Below the pieces are notes generated by a model. It worked only from the letters and a program-made list of their open reading frames with translations, was not told where the DNA came from and searched no databases. Positions 18,410 to 26,708 of a stretch of 64,000 nucleotides of DNA are shown piece after piece (the first letter of the stretch is position 1; each line of letters begins with the position of its first letter). Both the position numbers and the translations under genes were made by a program. Source of the DNA: Spirochaetaceae bacterium (GTDB lineage Bacteria; Spirochaetota; Spirochaetia; Treponematales; Treponemataceae); assembly GCA_017936665.1 (NCBI GenBank), contig JAGBFB010000037.1:1-64000 (forward strand), in the 5' to 3' direction.

Positions 18410-19105
18410 ATGACTTCATCTTTAATAGAAAACTTAATCGCATTTAATCTTACTCGTCAAGAAGCTTTAATTTATATAGAATTTTTATCACATGGCGAAA
18501 TGTCTGGCTATGAAGTAGCAAAGGAAACAGGAATTTCTAGATCTAATGTTTATTCTGCTTTGCAAAGTCTTGCAGAAAAAGGAGCTCTTTATTTAATTGA
18601 AGGTGAAAGCACAAAATATACTCCAGTTCCTGTAAAAAATTTCTTGAAAAATACTATTTCTGAATTGCAAAAAAAAGCTAAGTTGATAGAAAAAGAAGCT
18701 CCAAAACAAAGGGAAAATAAAGAAGGCTATATTACAATTTTAGGTGCAAAAAATATTGAAAATAAAATTCGCCAAATGCTTGAAAACGCAAAAGAAAGAA
18801 TTTATTTTATGGCAGATAAAGAAATTTTATCTTGCTTTCAAAAAGAAATAGAGGATTTACTCCTTTCAGAAAAAAAAGTTGTTATCCTTTCTGATTTTGA
18901 TGATTTTTCAATGTTAAAGGGAATTATCTTTCATAAAACTCAAACAGAAGAAAATCAAATTCGCTTAATTGTAGATTCAAGTTTTGTTTTAACAGGAACG
19001 ATTTCTGGTAGCGAACACGACACTTGTCTTTACTCAGGACAACAAAATCTTGTTAATTTGATGAAAGAAGCTTTGAAAAATAAAATTGAGCTGTTGGGAA
19101 GATAA
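18410..19105 (+). CDS. TrmB-family transcriptional regulator; proposed repressor of lysine/DAP genes
   Basis: The 231-residue protein has an N-terminal winged helix (residues 1-80): LTRQEALIYIEFLSHGEMSGYEVAKETGISRSNVYSALQSL, then EGESTKYTPVP, the signature of TrmB regulators. A coiled-coil dimer region (about 85-105) and a PLD-like C-terminal effector domain follow. The ATG at 18410 fits the AAAAGGA ribosome site better than a GTG three bases upstream. Known TrmB proteins mostly sense sugars. Here the shared operator at this gene, ddh and the lysA unit suggests control of lysine/DAP synthesis. Confidence 0.85.
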   Translation: MTSSLIENLIAFNLTRQEALIYIEFLSHGEMSGYEVAKETGISRSNVYSALQSLAEKGALYLIEGESTKYTPVPVKNFLKNTISELQKKAKLIEKEAPKQRENKEGYITILGAKNIENKIRQMLENAKERIYFMADKEILSCFQKEIEDLLLSEKKVVILSDFDDFSMLKGIIFHKTQTEENQIRLIVDSSFVLTGTISGSEHDTCLYSGQQNLVNLMKEALKNKIELLGR

Positions 19106-19191
19106 ATTCTTCCAAAGTATCAATTGGAAACAAATGTTATTGCAAGAGACTCTATGCAATCTTAAAATTGTAATTCTCATGAAGACCAGAA

Positions 19192-19503
19192 TTACTTAGT
19201 AGTATCAATCTGCTCTATAAACATATCTATCTCATTGGAAATGCGTTGCATAAGTGATGCTTTCTCTCTAACTATATGCTCTTTTTTCTGATTTGAAACT
19301 GAAAATAATTCTATCGTGTCCATTTGAAGTGCCTCAGCAAGTTTTTCTATCATTTCAACGGATGGAAATTGTCTCTCTGCTTCAATCTTGGAAATATAGT
19401 TGGCAGCACTCCCTGTTTTTTCGGCGAGGTCTATTTGTGAAAGTCCAAGTTCTTTGCGGCGAAACTTCATATTGTAGGATAAAACAGTTCTTATATTTGT
19501 CAT
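19192..19503 (-). CDS. XRE-family helix-turn-helix regulator
   Basis: In this 103-residue protein, residues 10-65 form a lambda-repressor-type HTH (RRKELGLSQIDLAEKTGSAANYISKIEAERQFPSVEMIEKLAEALQM), followed by a short helical tail. It is divergent from the lipoprotein gene at 19659, sharing a 155-base regulatory gap. Two other XRE-lipoprotein pairs occur within 11 kb. It probably controls itself and its neighbour; no convincing palindrome was found in this gap. Confidence 0.85.
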   Translation of the reverse strand: MTNIRTVLSYNMKFRRKELGLSQIDLAEKTGSAANYISKIEAERQFPSVEMIEKLAEALQMDTIELFSVSNQKKEHIVREKASLMQRISNEIDMFIEQIDTTK

Positions 19504-19562
19504 ATTTCACACTATTAAGTATAATTAATAATAAAACCATATGTTATTCAATCAAATAGGTA

Positions 19563-19591
19563 TTTACAACAATCTTATAATGCTATATAAT
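19563..19591 (+). promoter_or_regulatory. Strong promoter of the 19659 lipoprotein gene
   Basis: TTTACA (19563-19568) and TATAAT (19586-19591) are 17 bases apart. Transcription would start near 19598, downstream of an in-frame ATG at 19590. This supports translation from 19659, behind TTGGAGG. Confidence 0.7.
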
Positions 19592-19658
19592 GAAAAAAAA
19601 TATAAAAAATAGACTTATTAGGTTTGTTTTTTATAAAATATGCCTATTTGGAGGAATT

Positions 19659-20972
19659 ATGATGGAAATGAAAAAAAAGGGATGCAGAAATTTGATTTTT
19701 GCAATGATTACTTTGGGGCTTGTCGTTCTGATAGCAGGATGTCAAACAATGATACCTGTATCTTATACAGAACCAGCACGGGTAAACATGAGCGGAATTA
19801 GCAAAATCGGACTTATTACTAATGATTCTAGTGCGGGGGCAATGGTTTCTGATGCACTCACAAATACAGGAAAATACACAGTTGTTCCTGGTGAGTCTGA
19901 AATTAACAGGTATAAAGCATGGCAAGATTTGCGAGATTATTATGATAATGCAATAGAAGTAAAGGCCGCTGACTTAGTAAGTGCGTACAGTTCGAATGCA
20001 ATTCGGGCAAATTCTACTTACGAAGAAGAAACTCTTATAGTACACGGTACTATTAGTGACTTTCAAGAAAATGCTATCAGACTTGGAGTTGGTAATGACT
20101 CAGTTGATGTATATATTCTACCTTCAGAAAGAGAAAAAGCTGCTTCTCTTGAAAAAGGTGCAAATGTTACTATTATAGGTGAATGTTATGGGCTTAAGGC
20201 TCCTGATTTAAAAGATACTGGTGAAATTTTACGAATTTTAGGTGGTGGTCAACATGTCAATATTGCAGGTGCATCGTTTTATGCTCCACCAGGAGAATAT
20301 ACATCTAGCATTGATGCATTTCTATACTTAAATACATCTTCATCTGACAAAGTTGAGTCAAAGAAAGAAAAACGTGCCAAGAAAAATTCAGAAGGCAAAA
20401 CTGTAGTAGATGCTGATGGAAATATTGTTTACAAAGAAATAACTTTATACCGCCGAGTTGCTGATGTAACAGCAGGTTTCAAAGTTGAAAATTTAAGTGG
20501 AAAAGTTATTGGAAAAGGAAACTACTCTCAAGGTCAATCAACTAGTTATTATGAAAACAAGGATGAAATGCCAAATGTTTCAACTCTTGTAGAAACTGCA
20601 AAGAGAAAAATACTTCCAAACATTATTAGCGATATGGTGCCAACAGAACGTACAGTTAATGTGGTACTTGAAAAATCAGACAGTAAGGATCAAAGTGTAA
20701 AAGCTGCAATGAAAGAGGCAAAAAAACTTGTCGATGCAAAGAATTATGCTGCAGCCGCAAACGCGTATGGTAAAATATATGCTGAGACAAAAGATTTTGC
20801 TGCTGGATATAACCAAGCAATTTTAACAGAAGTGGCTAAAAATACAGATGAAGCTATTGTTTTGATGCAGGCTCTTGCAGTAAGTAGTAAAAATACAAAA
20901 GCACAAAATATGCTTAAAGAAATGAATAGTCGTAGTGCTAAAAACAAACAATCAGCCGAACAGGTTAAATAA
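19659..20972 (+). CDS. Lipoprotein with C-terminal TPR-like segment, function unknown
   Basis: The 437-residue protein has a lipoprotein signal ending LIAGC (Cys 28). The N-terminal domain (SGISKIGLITNDSSAGAMVSDALTNTGKYTVV) resembles the opening of CsgG/LPP20-like secretion or anchoring lipoproteins that build a strand around a predicted DNA-like loop, but similarity is weak. Residues about 345-425 form repeated helices (KKLVDAKNYAAAANAYGKIYAETKDFAAGYNQA), TPR-like and probably for protein binding. It is monocistronic, with a terminator at 21048, and divergent from an XRE regulator. Confidence 0.8.
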   Translation: MMEMKKKGCRNLIFAMITLGLVVLIAGCQTMIPVSYTEPARVNMSGISKIGLITNDSSAGAMVSDALTNTGKYTVVPGESEINRYKAWQDLRDYYDNAIEVKAADLVSAYSSNAIRANSTYEEETLIVHGTISDFQENAIRLGVGNDSVDVYILPSEREKAASLEKGANVTIIGECYGLKAPDLKDTGEILRILGGGQHVNIAGASFYAPPGEYTSSIDAFLYLNTSSSDKVESKKEKRAKKNSEGKTVVDADGNIVYKEITLYRRVADVTAGFKVENLSGKVIGKGNYSQGQSTSYYENKDEMPNVSTLVETAKRKILPNIISDMVPTERTVNVVLEKSDSKDQSVKAAMKEAKKLVDAKNYAAAANAYGKIYAETKDFAAGYNQAILTEVAKNTDEAIVLMQALAVSSKNTKAQNMLKEMNSRSAKNKQSAEQVK

Positions 20973-21047
20973 TAAAAAAGTTCATCAGAATTATGTGAAA
21001 GATTGAAGTGGTTTTGTAAAATCTTTTGTAATTTTGAGTGAATTATA

Positions 21048-21079
21048 GGAACTTAGCAATCTGGCTAAGTTCCTTTTTT
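21048..21079 (+). terminator. Rho-independent terminator after the 19659 lipoprotein gene
   Basis: GGAACTTAGC (21048-21057) pairs perfectly with GCTAAGTTCC (21064-21073), followed by six T. Confidence 0.93.
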
Positions 21080-21154
21080 AATATAGAATAGAATTAAGAA
21101 GATAATTGTCTATTTTGAAAAGTAAAACTGAGACAGTGCTAAAAATTTTTCTAC

Positions 21155-21191
21155 TTGACAATACGTATATTGTGTAATATTTTATACGTAT
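21155..21191 (+). promoter_or_regulatory. VapBC-like promoter with two ATACGTAT boxes; transcript probably leaderless
   Basis: TTGACA (21155-21160), 17 bases, TATTTT (21178-21183). The 8-bp palindrome ATACGTAT occurs at 21161-21168 inside the spacer and at 21184-21191, overlapping the start codon at 21190. The two are 23 bp apart, about two helical turns, fitting autorepression by the antitoxin-toxin complex. The predicted start of transcription falls at or next to the A of the ATG, and no ribosome site precedes it. Confidence 0.7.
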
Positions 21192-21447
21192 GAGTATTGA
21201 TTCAAAACTTACATTAAAATTAAATACTAATTCTATTCTCAAAGCAAAAAAATATGTATCTGAACGTGGAATTTCACTTTCAAAACTTGTTGAGGATTTT
21301 TTCGAAAATATTACTTCTGATTCTTATATTGCTGAAAATACTTCTTATTCACCTTTGGTAAAAGAACTTGCAGGAATTATTTCAATTCCTGATGATTATG
21401 ATTATAAAGTTGATTATGAAAATTATTTAAAGGAAAAATATGAATAA
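21190..21447 (+). CDS. Antitoxin, DUF6364/ribbon-helix-helix type
   Basis: This 85-residue protein has an N-terminal LTLKLNTNSILKAKKYVSERGISLSKLVEDFFENI, the ribbon-helix-helix pattern of DUF6364 antitoxins. The C-terminal part (SPLVKELAGIISIPDDYDYKVDYENYLKEKYE) is the usual toxin-neutralising tail. It overlaps the PIN gene by eight bases, as in type II toxin-antitoxin operons. Confidence 0.88.
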   Translation: MSIDSKLTLKLNTNSILKAKKYVSERGISLSKLVEDFFENITSDSYIAENTSYSPLVKELAGIISIPDDYDYKVDYENYLKEKYE

Positions 21448-21862
21448 GGTTTTTGTGGATTCTGATGTAATATTAGATTTGTTAGCACAACGTATTCCTC
21501 ATTTTCATTTTTCTGCTTTGTTATTTACATTTGCTGATATGAAAAAATTGGAATTATATACTTCTCCAACAGTTTTTTGTAATGTATTTTATATTTTAAG
21601 AAAACAAATTGGAATTGAAAAAGCAAAGGCTGCCTTAAGAAAATTACGACTTATAGTAAATATTATTGATACTTCAGAAAAAACAATTGACTGTGCATTA
21701 AATTCCGATTTTTCTGATTTTGAAGATGCAATTCAATGTTATACTGCACAAAGCCATCAAATTTCAATAATAATAACAAGAAATATAAAAGACTATAAAA
21801 ATTCAGTAGTTGTTGTTCAAAATCCTGAAAGTTTTTTGTTTTCTTCTGGGTTACTTACATAA
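21440..21862 (+). CDS. PIN-domain toxin (VapC-like ribonuclease)
   Basis: The 140-residue PIN protein opens MNKVFVDSDVILDLLAQR with the first catalytic Asp residues. It has a central FCNVFYILRK and ends with SDFSDFEDAIQCYTAQ and ITRNIKDYKNS, which carry the remaining acidic metal ligands. PIN toxins cleave RNA, often tRNA or rRNA. It is paired with the DUF6364 antitoxin upstream. All four acidic positions appear intact. Confidence 0.9.
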   Translation: MNKVFVDSDVILDLLAQRIPHFHFSALLFTFADMKKLELYTSPTVFCNVFYILRKQIGIEKAKAALRKLRLIVNIIDTSEKTIDCALNSDFSDFEDAIQCYTAQSHQISIIITRNIKDYKNSVVVVQNPESFLFSSGLLT

Positions 21863-21896
21863 CTTTTATATATTTAGACAAGCAAAATTTTCCCAC

Positions 21897-21954
21897 TTGA
21901 CAAAAATCAACTATCATTGTAATTTTATTATAGTAGTACTAAATAGAACTACTA
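21897..21954 (+). promoter_or_regulatory. ddh promoter with TrmB-type 24-bp operator (site 2)
   Basis: TTGACA (21897-21902), 17 bases, TAATTT (21920-21925), 5 bases, then TAGTAGTACT-AAAT-AGAACTACTA (21931-21954), a palindrome with one mismatch in 10-bp arms. Spacing from -10 to operator is identical to sites 1 and 3. The ddh ATG follows 36 bases later, behind GGAGGAAAT. Confidence 0.82.
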
Positions 21955-21990
21955 AGTATTACAAATAACCGATTTGTTTACGGAGGAAAT

Positions 21991-22980
21991 ATGAAAATTG
22001 GAATTTTAGGATATGGAAATCTTGGCAAGGGAGTTGAATGTGCTATCAAACAAAATCCAGATTGTAGTCTTGTGGCAGTTTTTACACGTCGCGACCCTTC
22101 AAGCGTAAAACTTTTAACAGACGGTGTTCCTGTTGTAAAAGTTGATGATATTTTGTCTTACAAAGATAAAATTGATGTATTAATTATCTGTGGAGGAAGT
22201 GCAACAGACCTTCCAAAACAGACTCCTGAATATGCAAAATATTTTAACGTAATTGATAGTTTTGACACTCACGCAAAAATCCCAGAGCATTTTGCAAATG
22301 TAGATTCTTCTGCAAAAGCAAGTGGAAAAACAGCTTTAATTAGTGCTGGTTGGGATCCTGGAATGTTTAGCCTAGCACGTCTTTACTCAAACGCAATTTT
22401 GCCAAATGGAAAGGATTATACTTTCTGGGGAAAAGGGGTTAGTCAAGGACATTCAGATGCAATTCGTCGGATTAGCGGAGTAAAAAATGCAAAGCAATAT
22501 ACAATCCCAGTTGAGTCTGCTTTGGATTCAGTTCGCAATGGAGAAAATCCTGAACTTACTACTCGGCAAAAACATACTCGAGAATGTTTTGTTGTTTTAG
22601 AAGATGGTGCAACAGAATCAGATAAAGTTCGCGTTGAAAAAGAAATTAAAGAAATGCCAAACTACTTTGCCGACTACGACACAACTGTAAACTTTATTAG
22701 CGAAGAAGAATTGCTCAAAAACCATTCAGGTATTCCACACGGAGGATTCGTTTTTAGAACAGGCAAAACTGGCTGGAACAAGGAATTTGACAATGTAATT
22801 GAGTACAGTTTAAAACTTGATTCAAATCCAGCTTTTACTTCAAGTGTAATCGTAGCTTACGCTCGTGCAGTTTTTAGAATGAACAAAGAAGGCATGACAG
22901 GCTGTAAAACAGTTTTTGACGTGCCACCAGCTTACCTAACAACCATGAGCGACGAAGAAATTAGAGCCCATTTGTTGTAG
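21991..22980 (+). CDS. ddh: meso-diaminopimelate dehydrogenase
   Basis: The 329-residue enzyme has an N-terminal NADPH fold MKIGILGYGNLGKGVECAI, then VFTRRDPSSVK, IDVLIICGGSATDLP, SFDTHAKIPEH, SAGWDPGMFSLARLY and FWGKGVSQGHSDAIRRI, all signature segments of DAP dehydrogenase. It makes meso-DAP from tetrahydrodipicolinate, NADPH and ammonia in one step, bypassing the succinylase/acetylase routes. LysA at 27443 can then decarboxylate meso-DAP to lysine. Its promoter carries the shared operator. Confidence 0.95.
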   Translation: MKIGILGYGNLGKGVECAIKQNPDCSLVAVFTRRDPSSVKLLTDGVPVVKVDDILSYKDKIDVLIICGGSATDLPKQTPEYAKYFNVIDSFDTHAKIPEHFANVDSSAKASGKTALISAGWDPGMFSLARLYSNAILPNGKDYTFWGKGVSQGHSDAIRRISGVKNAKQYTIPVESALDSVRNGENPELTTRQKHTRECFVVLEDGATESDKVRVEKEIKEMPNYFADYDTTVNFISEEELLKNHSGIPHGGFVFRTGKTGWNKEFDNVIEYSLKLDSNPAFTSSVIVAYARAVFRMNKEGMTGCKTVFDVPPAYLTTMSDEEIRAHLL

Positions 22981-22983
22981 TTT

Positions 22984-23030
22984 TGACTACGCTTCCTGAC
23001 CGCAGCCGAAGGACAACTACCAAGCTCTCT
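22984..23030. repeat. REP-like scrap downstream of ddh
   Basis: The GACTACGCTT block here recurs at 45731-45740, each time in a short GC-richer stretch with a CAGCCGAAGG- or CTTCGG-type partner. It looks like remains of a dispersed palindromic repeat. No gene is present. Confidence 0.3.
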
Positions 23031-23086
23031 CTAGTTCCTGTCTACAATTAACTTTTTGATGAATAACTAGATTTGTGATATAAAGA

Positions 23087-23118
23087 AAGCCCCCAAAGTT
23101 TACAAACCTTGGAGGCTT
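23087..23118. terminator. Bidirectional terminator between ddh and a convergent lipoprotein gene
   Basis: A long imperfect stem pairs AAGCCCCCAAAGTTT (23087-23101) with AAACCTTGGAGGCTT (23104-23118). On the minus strand a TTTCTTTAT tract follows, so it mainly ends the 23153 gene, and it may also serve ddh. Confidence 0.75.
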
Positions 23119-23152
23119 ATTATAAAAACTAATTCGAATAACTATAATATAT

Positions 23153-24577
23153 TTACCAATATTTCACTATATATTCGCCAGAATCTGTTTTGTAGCAATA
23201 GCGATCAATACCATTCTCACTAACAACAGCTGTAAAACGAACATCATTATTTGAATCTTTCATAGTTACAGTATTACCGTCTACAGAATAAGTTCCTCTG
23301 TATAGTTCGGTTCCAGTGCCACTGCCATCGCAAACAACACATTCGTTGTTTTCGTTAAAAAAAATTTCACAAATTCTAGTCCATTCAAAACCATCATACA
23401 CTTGAAAGCTACTGAAGTAATAATCTGTTTCTTGTTTTTTTATAAGGTTTGTTATATGTGAGTGTGATGAGTCATACATTCCAAGAACATCATATTGAAT
23501 TTCATCCTCTGTATAGAAAAGATCCTCTTCCCACTTAAAGTTATATCCGTTAATGGATAAGTCGTAGATATTGTAGTTATTGTCGTATACCACACCAGCT
23601 TGTCCTGAAGAATTAAGTGGTGTTCTATCTGTAAAAGGTGAAGGTTGTGTTGAATAACTTCCATCAGCATTAAAGGTAATAGTTTCTAAATCTGGTGCAA
23701 CCCAAGTTCCTTCAAATTGAGCAATATATTCTTGTTCGCTAGGGAACGAAATAGATTGAGGGTAGCTACCTATAGAAGAACCAATAGGAACTTCTTTTGC
23801 ATAACGATAAATACAATATGGTTCATTATTAGCGGCTCTTCCTAAATTATGATATTCACAATGAATAATAATTGAAGAAACAGAAAAAGTCTTACCAATG
23901 GTATTTTCATTTAGAGGCATTTTTGCAGGAGAAAGCCAACCAGTATAAGACCCTATAGAAACAGGATAACTACCATTGTCTTCTACCCCATATTTAATTA
24001 CTAAATAACAATCTGAGTTGTCATTGTCCCCGATTTCAAAGTTTTTTTCTGGCATGTTTATCCAATTTGGCTCATCTTTGTCTTCATCAAAAGTCCATTT
24101 AAACGAATGATGTTCCTTATCCCATGCTAAGTTAATGTCTGTTACATAAGTATTTGCGAAGTCGTCCTTTTTTTCAATTCCTTCTGGAACATCAACAGTT
24201 AATACCTGTGATTCACAAAGTGCGTTAGAAGTAACAAAGGAAACTGTGTAGTTATAGGATTTTCCTGCATTTACGTAATAATCTTTAATTACATGTTGTC
24301 CTGCTGCAAGTTCTTGACCTTCAAACATTGAATAGTCAATATAGTCGCTAGCTCCTAACAGCATATCACCCCTATCTACCACTATACTGTAAACACCTTC
24401 TGGAATATCAACGTAAATAGCTACGTAACCTGATTGCTCATTTACATATTCCCCTGAAATTGTAATCGTTTTCTCGTCCGACTCATACTTGTTAGAGGTG
24501 TTTATATCCTCACACCCTGTAAAAAATCCTACGCACAAAATTATTGCCAATGCAAACAACTTAAAAATTTTCTTCAT
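23153..24577 (-). CDS. Lipoprotein of unknown function
   Basis: The 474-residue protein has signal MKKIFKLFALAIILCVGFFTGC (Cys 22). Residues 35-130 look like an immunoglobulin-like beta domain (TITISGEYVNEQSGYVAIYVDIPEGVYSIVV). The last part has repeated FxGTWxxP...ITFNADGSYS and GTYSVDGNTVTMKD units, as seen in lipocalin-like lipoproteins. No family is firmly recognised. It is divergent from the XRE gene at 24686, with a palindrome between them, and has its own terminator. Confidence 0.8.
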   Translation of the reverse strand: MKKIFKLFALAIILCVGFFTGCEDINTSNKYESDEKTITISGEYVNEQSGYVAIYVDIPEGVYSIVVDRGDMLLGASDYIDYSMFEGQELAAGQHVIKDYYVNAGKSYNYTVSFVTSNALCESQVLTVDVPEGIEKKDDFANTYVTDINLAWDKEHHSFKWTFDEDKDEPNWINMPEKNFEIGDNDNSDCYLVIKYGVEDNGSYPVSIGSYTGWLSPAKMPLNENTIGKTFSVSSIIIHCEYHNLGRAANNEPYCIYRYAKEVPIGSSIGSYPQSISFPSEQEYIAQFEGTWVAPDLETITFNADGSYSTQPSPFTDRTPLNSSGQAGVVYDNNYNIYDLSINGYNFKWEEDLFYTEDEIQYDVLGMYDSSHSHITNLIKKQETDYYFSSFQVYDGFEWTRICEIFFNENNECVVCDGSGTGTELYRGTYSVDGNTVTMKDSNNDVRFTAVVSENGIDRYCYKTDSGEYIVKYW

Positions 24578-24618
24578 AATATACCTCGTATAAAATAAAA
24601 TTTTTACTTAAATTATAC

Positions 24619-24646
24619 ACCTATTACTAAATATTTAGCAATAGGT
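24619..24646. promoter_or_regulatory. 28-bp palindrome between lipoprotein and XRE regulator genes
   Basis: ACCTATTACTAAAT (24619-24632) is followed directly by ATTTAGCAATAGGT (24633-24646), with one mismatched pair. It is centred in the 108-base divergent gap, the expected place for an operator of the regulator at 24686. The binding partner is inferred. Confidence 0.6.
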
Positions 24647-24685
24647 ATCTGTAAAATTTTAGTTATTACTAAGAAAATTATAATT

Positions 24686-25012
24686 ATGAGTATCGATTTT
24701 TATGCTATAGGTCAGCGAATTCAAAAGAAACGCAAATCCCAAAACAAAACCCAAGAAAGTCTTGCAGAAGCAATTTCTGTTACTGTTGGATATGTTAGTC
24801 AAATTGAACGAGGAATCACAAAAATAAATCTGGAGACACTTTCACATATTGCAGATTATTTGAATTGTGATATCACTGAATTTTTATCTGATACAGTAAA
24901 AATGTCAAAAAATTATCTTTCGGAAGAATTTTCATCAATCATAAAAAAATTAAATCCAAAGAATCGTCAAATCTTAATTGAAATTGCAGAAGTTTTGCAG
25001 AAAAATCAATGA
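24686..25012 (+). CDS. XRE-family helix-turn-helix regulator
   Basis: In this 108-residue protein, residues 6-65 form the HTH (IGQRIQKKRKSQNKTQESLAEAISVTVGYVSQIERGITKINLETLSHIADYLN), followed by a helical tail that may dimerise. It is one of three XRE genes here that sit divergently beside a lipoprotein gene. The ribosome site is weak. Its end lies three bases from the end of a convergent membrane gene. Confidence 0.87.
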   Translation: MSIDFYAIGQRIQKKRKSQNKTQESLAEAISVTVGYVSQIERGITKINLETLSHIADYLNCDITEFLSDTVKMSKNYLSEEFSSIIKKLNPKNRQILIEIAEVLQKNQ

Positions 25013-25015
25013 GAT

Positions 25016-25489
25016 TTATCTTTTCGTGTTCAATATTGAAATTGCGATATGACAAGGTGCAAAGATTATAGCAAAAATAATTAATAAAATAGATTGGCTT
25101 ATAATTCCACTGAATAAAAATATGATAGATGGAATTACTGAAAGAGAAATTCCTCTAAATAGATTGTTTTTTCTAAAATGAGTTATCCAAATTAAGCAGT
25201 AGAAAAAAATTAAAATTCCGTTTATTATAAGATAAATTCTAAAAGAAAAATTAGAAGAAAATCCAAAGTAAGTTCCTGAAATGTTAAACATCATACAAGC
25301 AAAACATCCGTAACGACCGATTTGCTCAAAAGTTTCTATTATTTTCCAAAACTTAGTTTGTGGTAGTTTAACAAAATTTTCTTTACACTTTATAGCGTAG
25401 ATAATATTCGGAATCATTATTAAGATCATAAAAATTAAACCGAATGGATTAAAAAAAGTATTGTTGTCAAAAAAAATTTGTTGTGTCAT
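25016..25489 (-). CDS. Small integral membrane protein, unknown
   Basis: The 157-residue protein has about four or five hydrophobic helices (GLIFMILIMIPNIIYAI, YLIINGILIFFYCLIWI, SVIPSIIFLFSGII, ILLIIFAIIFAPCHIAI). No motif is recognised. An AGGAAAG ribosome site precedes the ATG. It is convergent with the XRE gene and 88 bases downstream of the GGDEF gene. Confidence 0.65.
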   Translation of the reverse strand: MTQQIFFDNNTFFNPFGLIFMILIMIPNIIYAIKCKENFVKLPQTKFWKIIETFEQIGRYGCFACMMFNISGTYFGFSSNFSFRIYLIINGILIFFYCLIWITHFRKNNLFRGISLSVIPSIIFLFSGIISQSILLIIFAIIFAPCHIAISILNTKR

Positions 25490-25576
25490 AAAACATCTTT
25501 CCTATGATAAATTTAATTTCAAAAAAATTTGATTCTATAATCTGTAAAGTTAAAAATATTTATACTAAATTGCCTT

Positions 25577-26662
25577 TTACTTACTACAAGAATCTAAATC
25601 ACTTTTTTCATAAATAACTTGATTTCTTCCTAATTCTTTTCCTTTATATAAAAGTAAATCTGCTTTTTTTAATATTAAATTAAGTGAGGTTTCTTTTTGA
25701 TAAAATGAAATTCCTGCAGTAATAGTAATTTTAATTTTTTTATTATCATATTCAATGTTACAATTTTCAACTGTTTTTCTAAGATTTTCAAAAACTTGAA
25801 TAATATCATCTTTGGAACAATCGTATTCATTTAAAATTAAAAATTCTTCTCCGCCCCAACGACAAACAGAAACTTTTGAATTTTCAAAATTATGATTTTT
25901 AAGGACTTCTGCAATTTTTGTTAAAACTTTATCTCCTGCATCATGACCATAGGAATCATTTACTTTTTTAAAATAATCAATATCAATCATAGCAACAACA
26001 AGATTTTTATTATTCTCTGAATTAATAATTTCTTCAAGAATTTCCATCATTTTTCTACGATTAAAAAGTCCTGTTAGCGAATCATTTTCTGCTACATAAC
26101 GCAATTCTTTTTCAAGTTTACATACTGTTGTTGCATAAATTACCATGTATAAAGAGACAAAAAAGAATGTTAATATGGTATTAATTAAAAATATACCTCG
26201 TACAATTACAGTGTTTTCAATTACATAAATTGGTGCATGATGATAAGTCCAAAGTCTAAATCCGATGTAGAGCAACATATTAAATATTCCCACCGCAATA
26301 GAATTTTTACTTACTCGTTCCATTTTGTTTAAATAGAAATCACAGAAAAATATTGTAACGGTGAATGAGATACAATAATATTGAAACCCCATTTCCCAGC
26401 CAAGAAAAAAAAGAGATGCGAGCATAAAAATATATAATTCAATAAATGCGATAAGTGCATATTGTTTTATTTTATGTTGTTTAAGACAAATAAAAGCTAA
26501 TAAACATAATGTAATATTTACTAAGTTTACATAAAAAAGTATATCAATATTGAAATAACTAAAAATACATGAAAATACAATATGACATGAAATTAGAATA
26601 GAATTAACAATATATATTTTTTGGGAAACATATTTTTTTGCAGAAATTTCTTTATTTTTCAT
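25577..26662 (-). CDS. Membrane diguanylate cyclase (GGDEF domain)
   Basis: The 361-residue protein has about six membrane helices (residues 12-190), then a GGDEF domain: NDSLTGLFNRRKMMEIL, DIDYFKKVNDSYGHDAGDKVL and the catalytic WGGEEFLIL. GGEEF is a functional variant. No RxxD inhibitory site lies before it, so product inhibition may be absent. It makes cyclic di-GMP, the substrate of the HD-GYP protein at 8822. Confidence 0.9.
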   Translation of the reverse strand: MKNKEISAKKYVSQKIYIVNSILISCHIVFSCIFSYFNIDILFYVNLVNITLCLLAFICLKQHKIKQYALIAFIELYIFMLASLFFLGWEMGFQYYCISFTVTIFFCDFYLNKMERVSKNSIAVGIFNMLLYIGFRLWTYHHAPIYVIENTVIVRGIFLINTILTFFFVSLYMVIYATTVCKLEKELRYVAENDSLTGLFNRRKMMEILEEIINSENNKNLVVAMIDIDYFKKVNDSYGHDAGDKVLTKIAEVLKNHNFENSKVSVCRWGGEEFLILNEYDCSKDDIIQVFENLRKTVENCNIEYDNKKIKITITAGISFYQKETSLNLILKKADLLLYKGKELGRNQVIYEKSDLDSCSK

Positions 26663-26708
26663 AACATAAAAATTATATCATAACAAAATTTTAATTACAA
26701 TTAATAAA

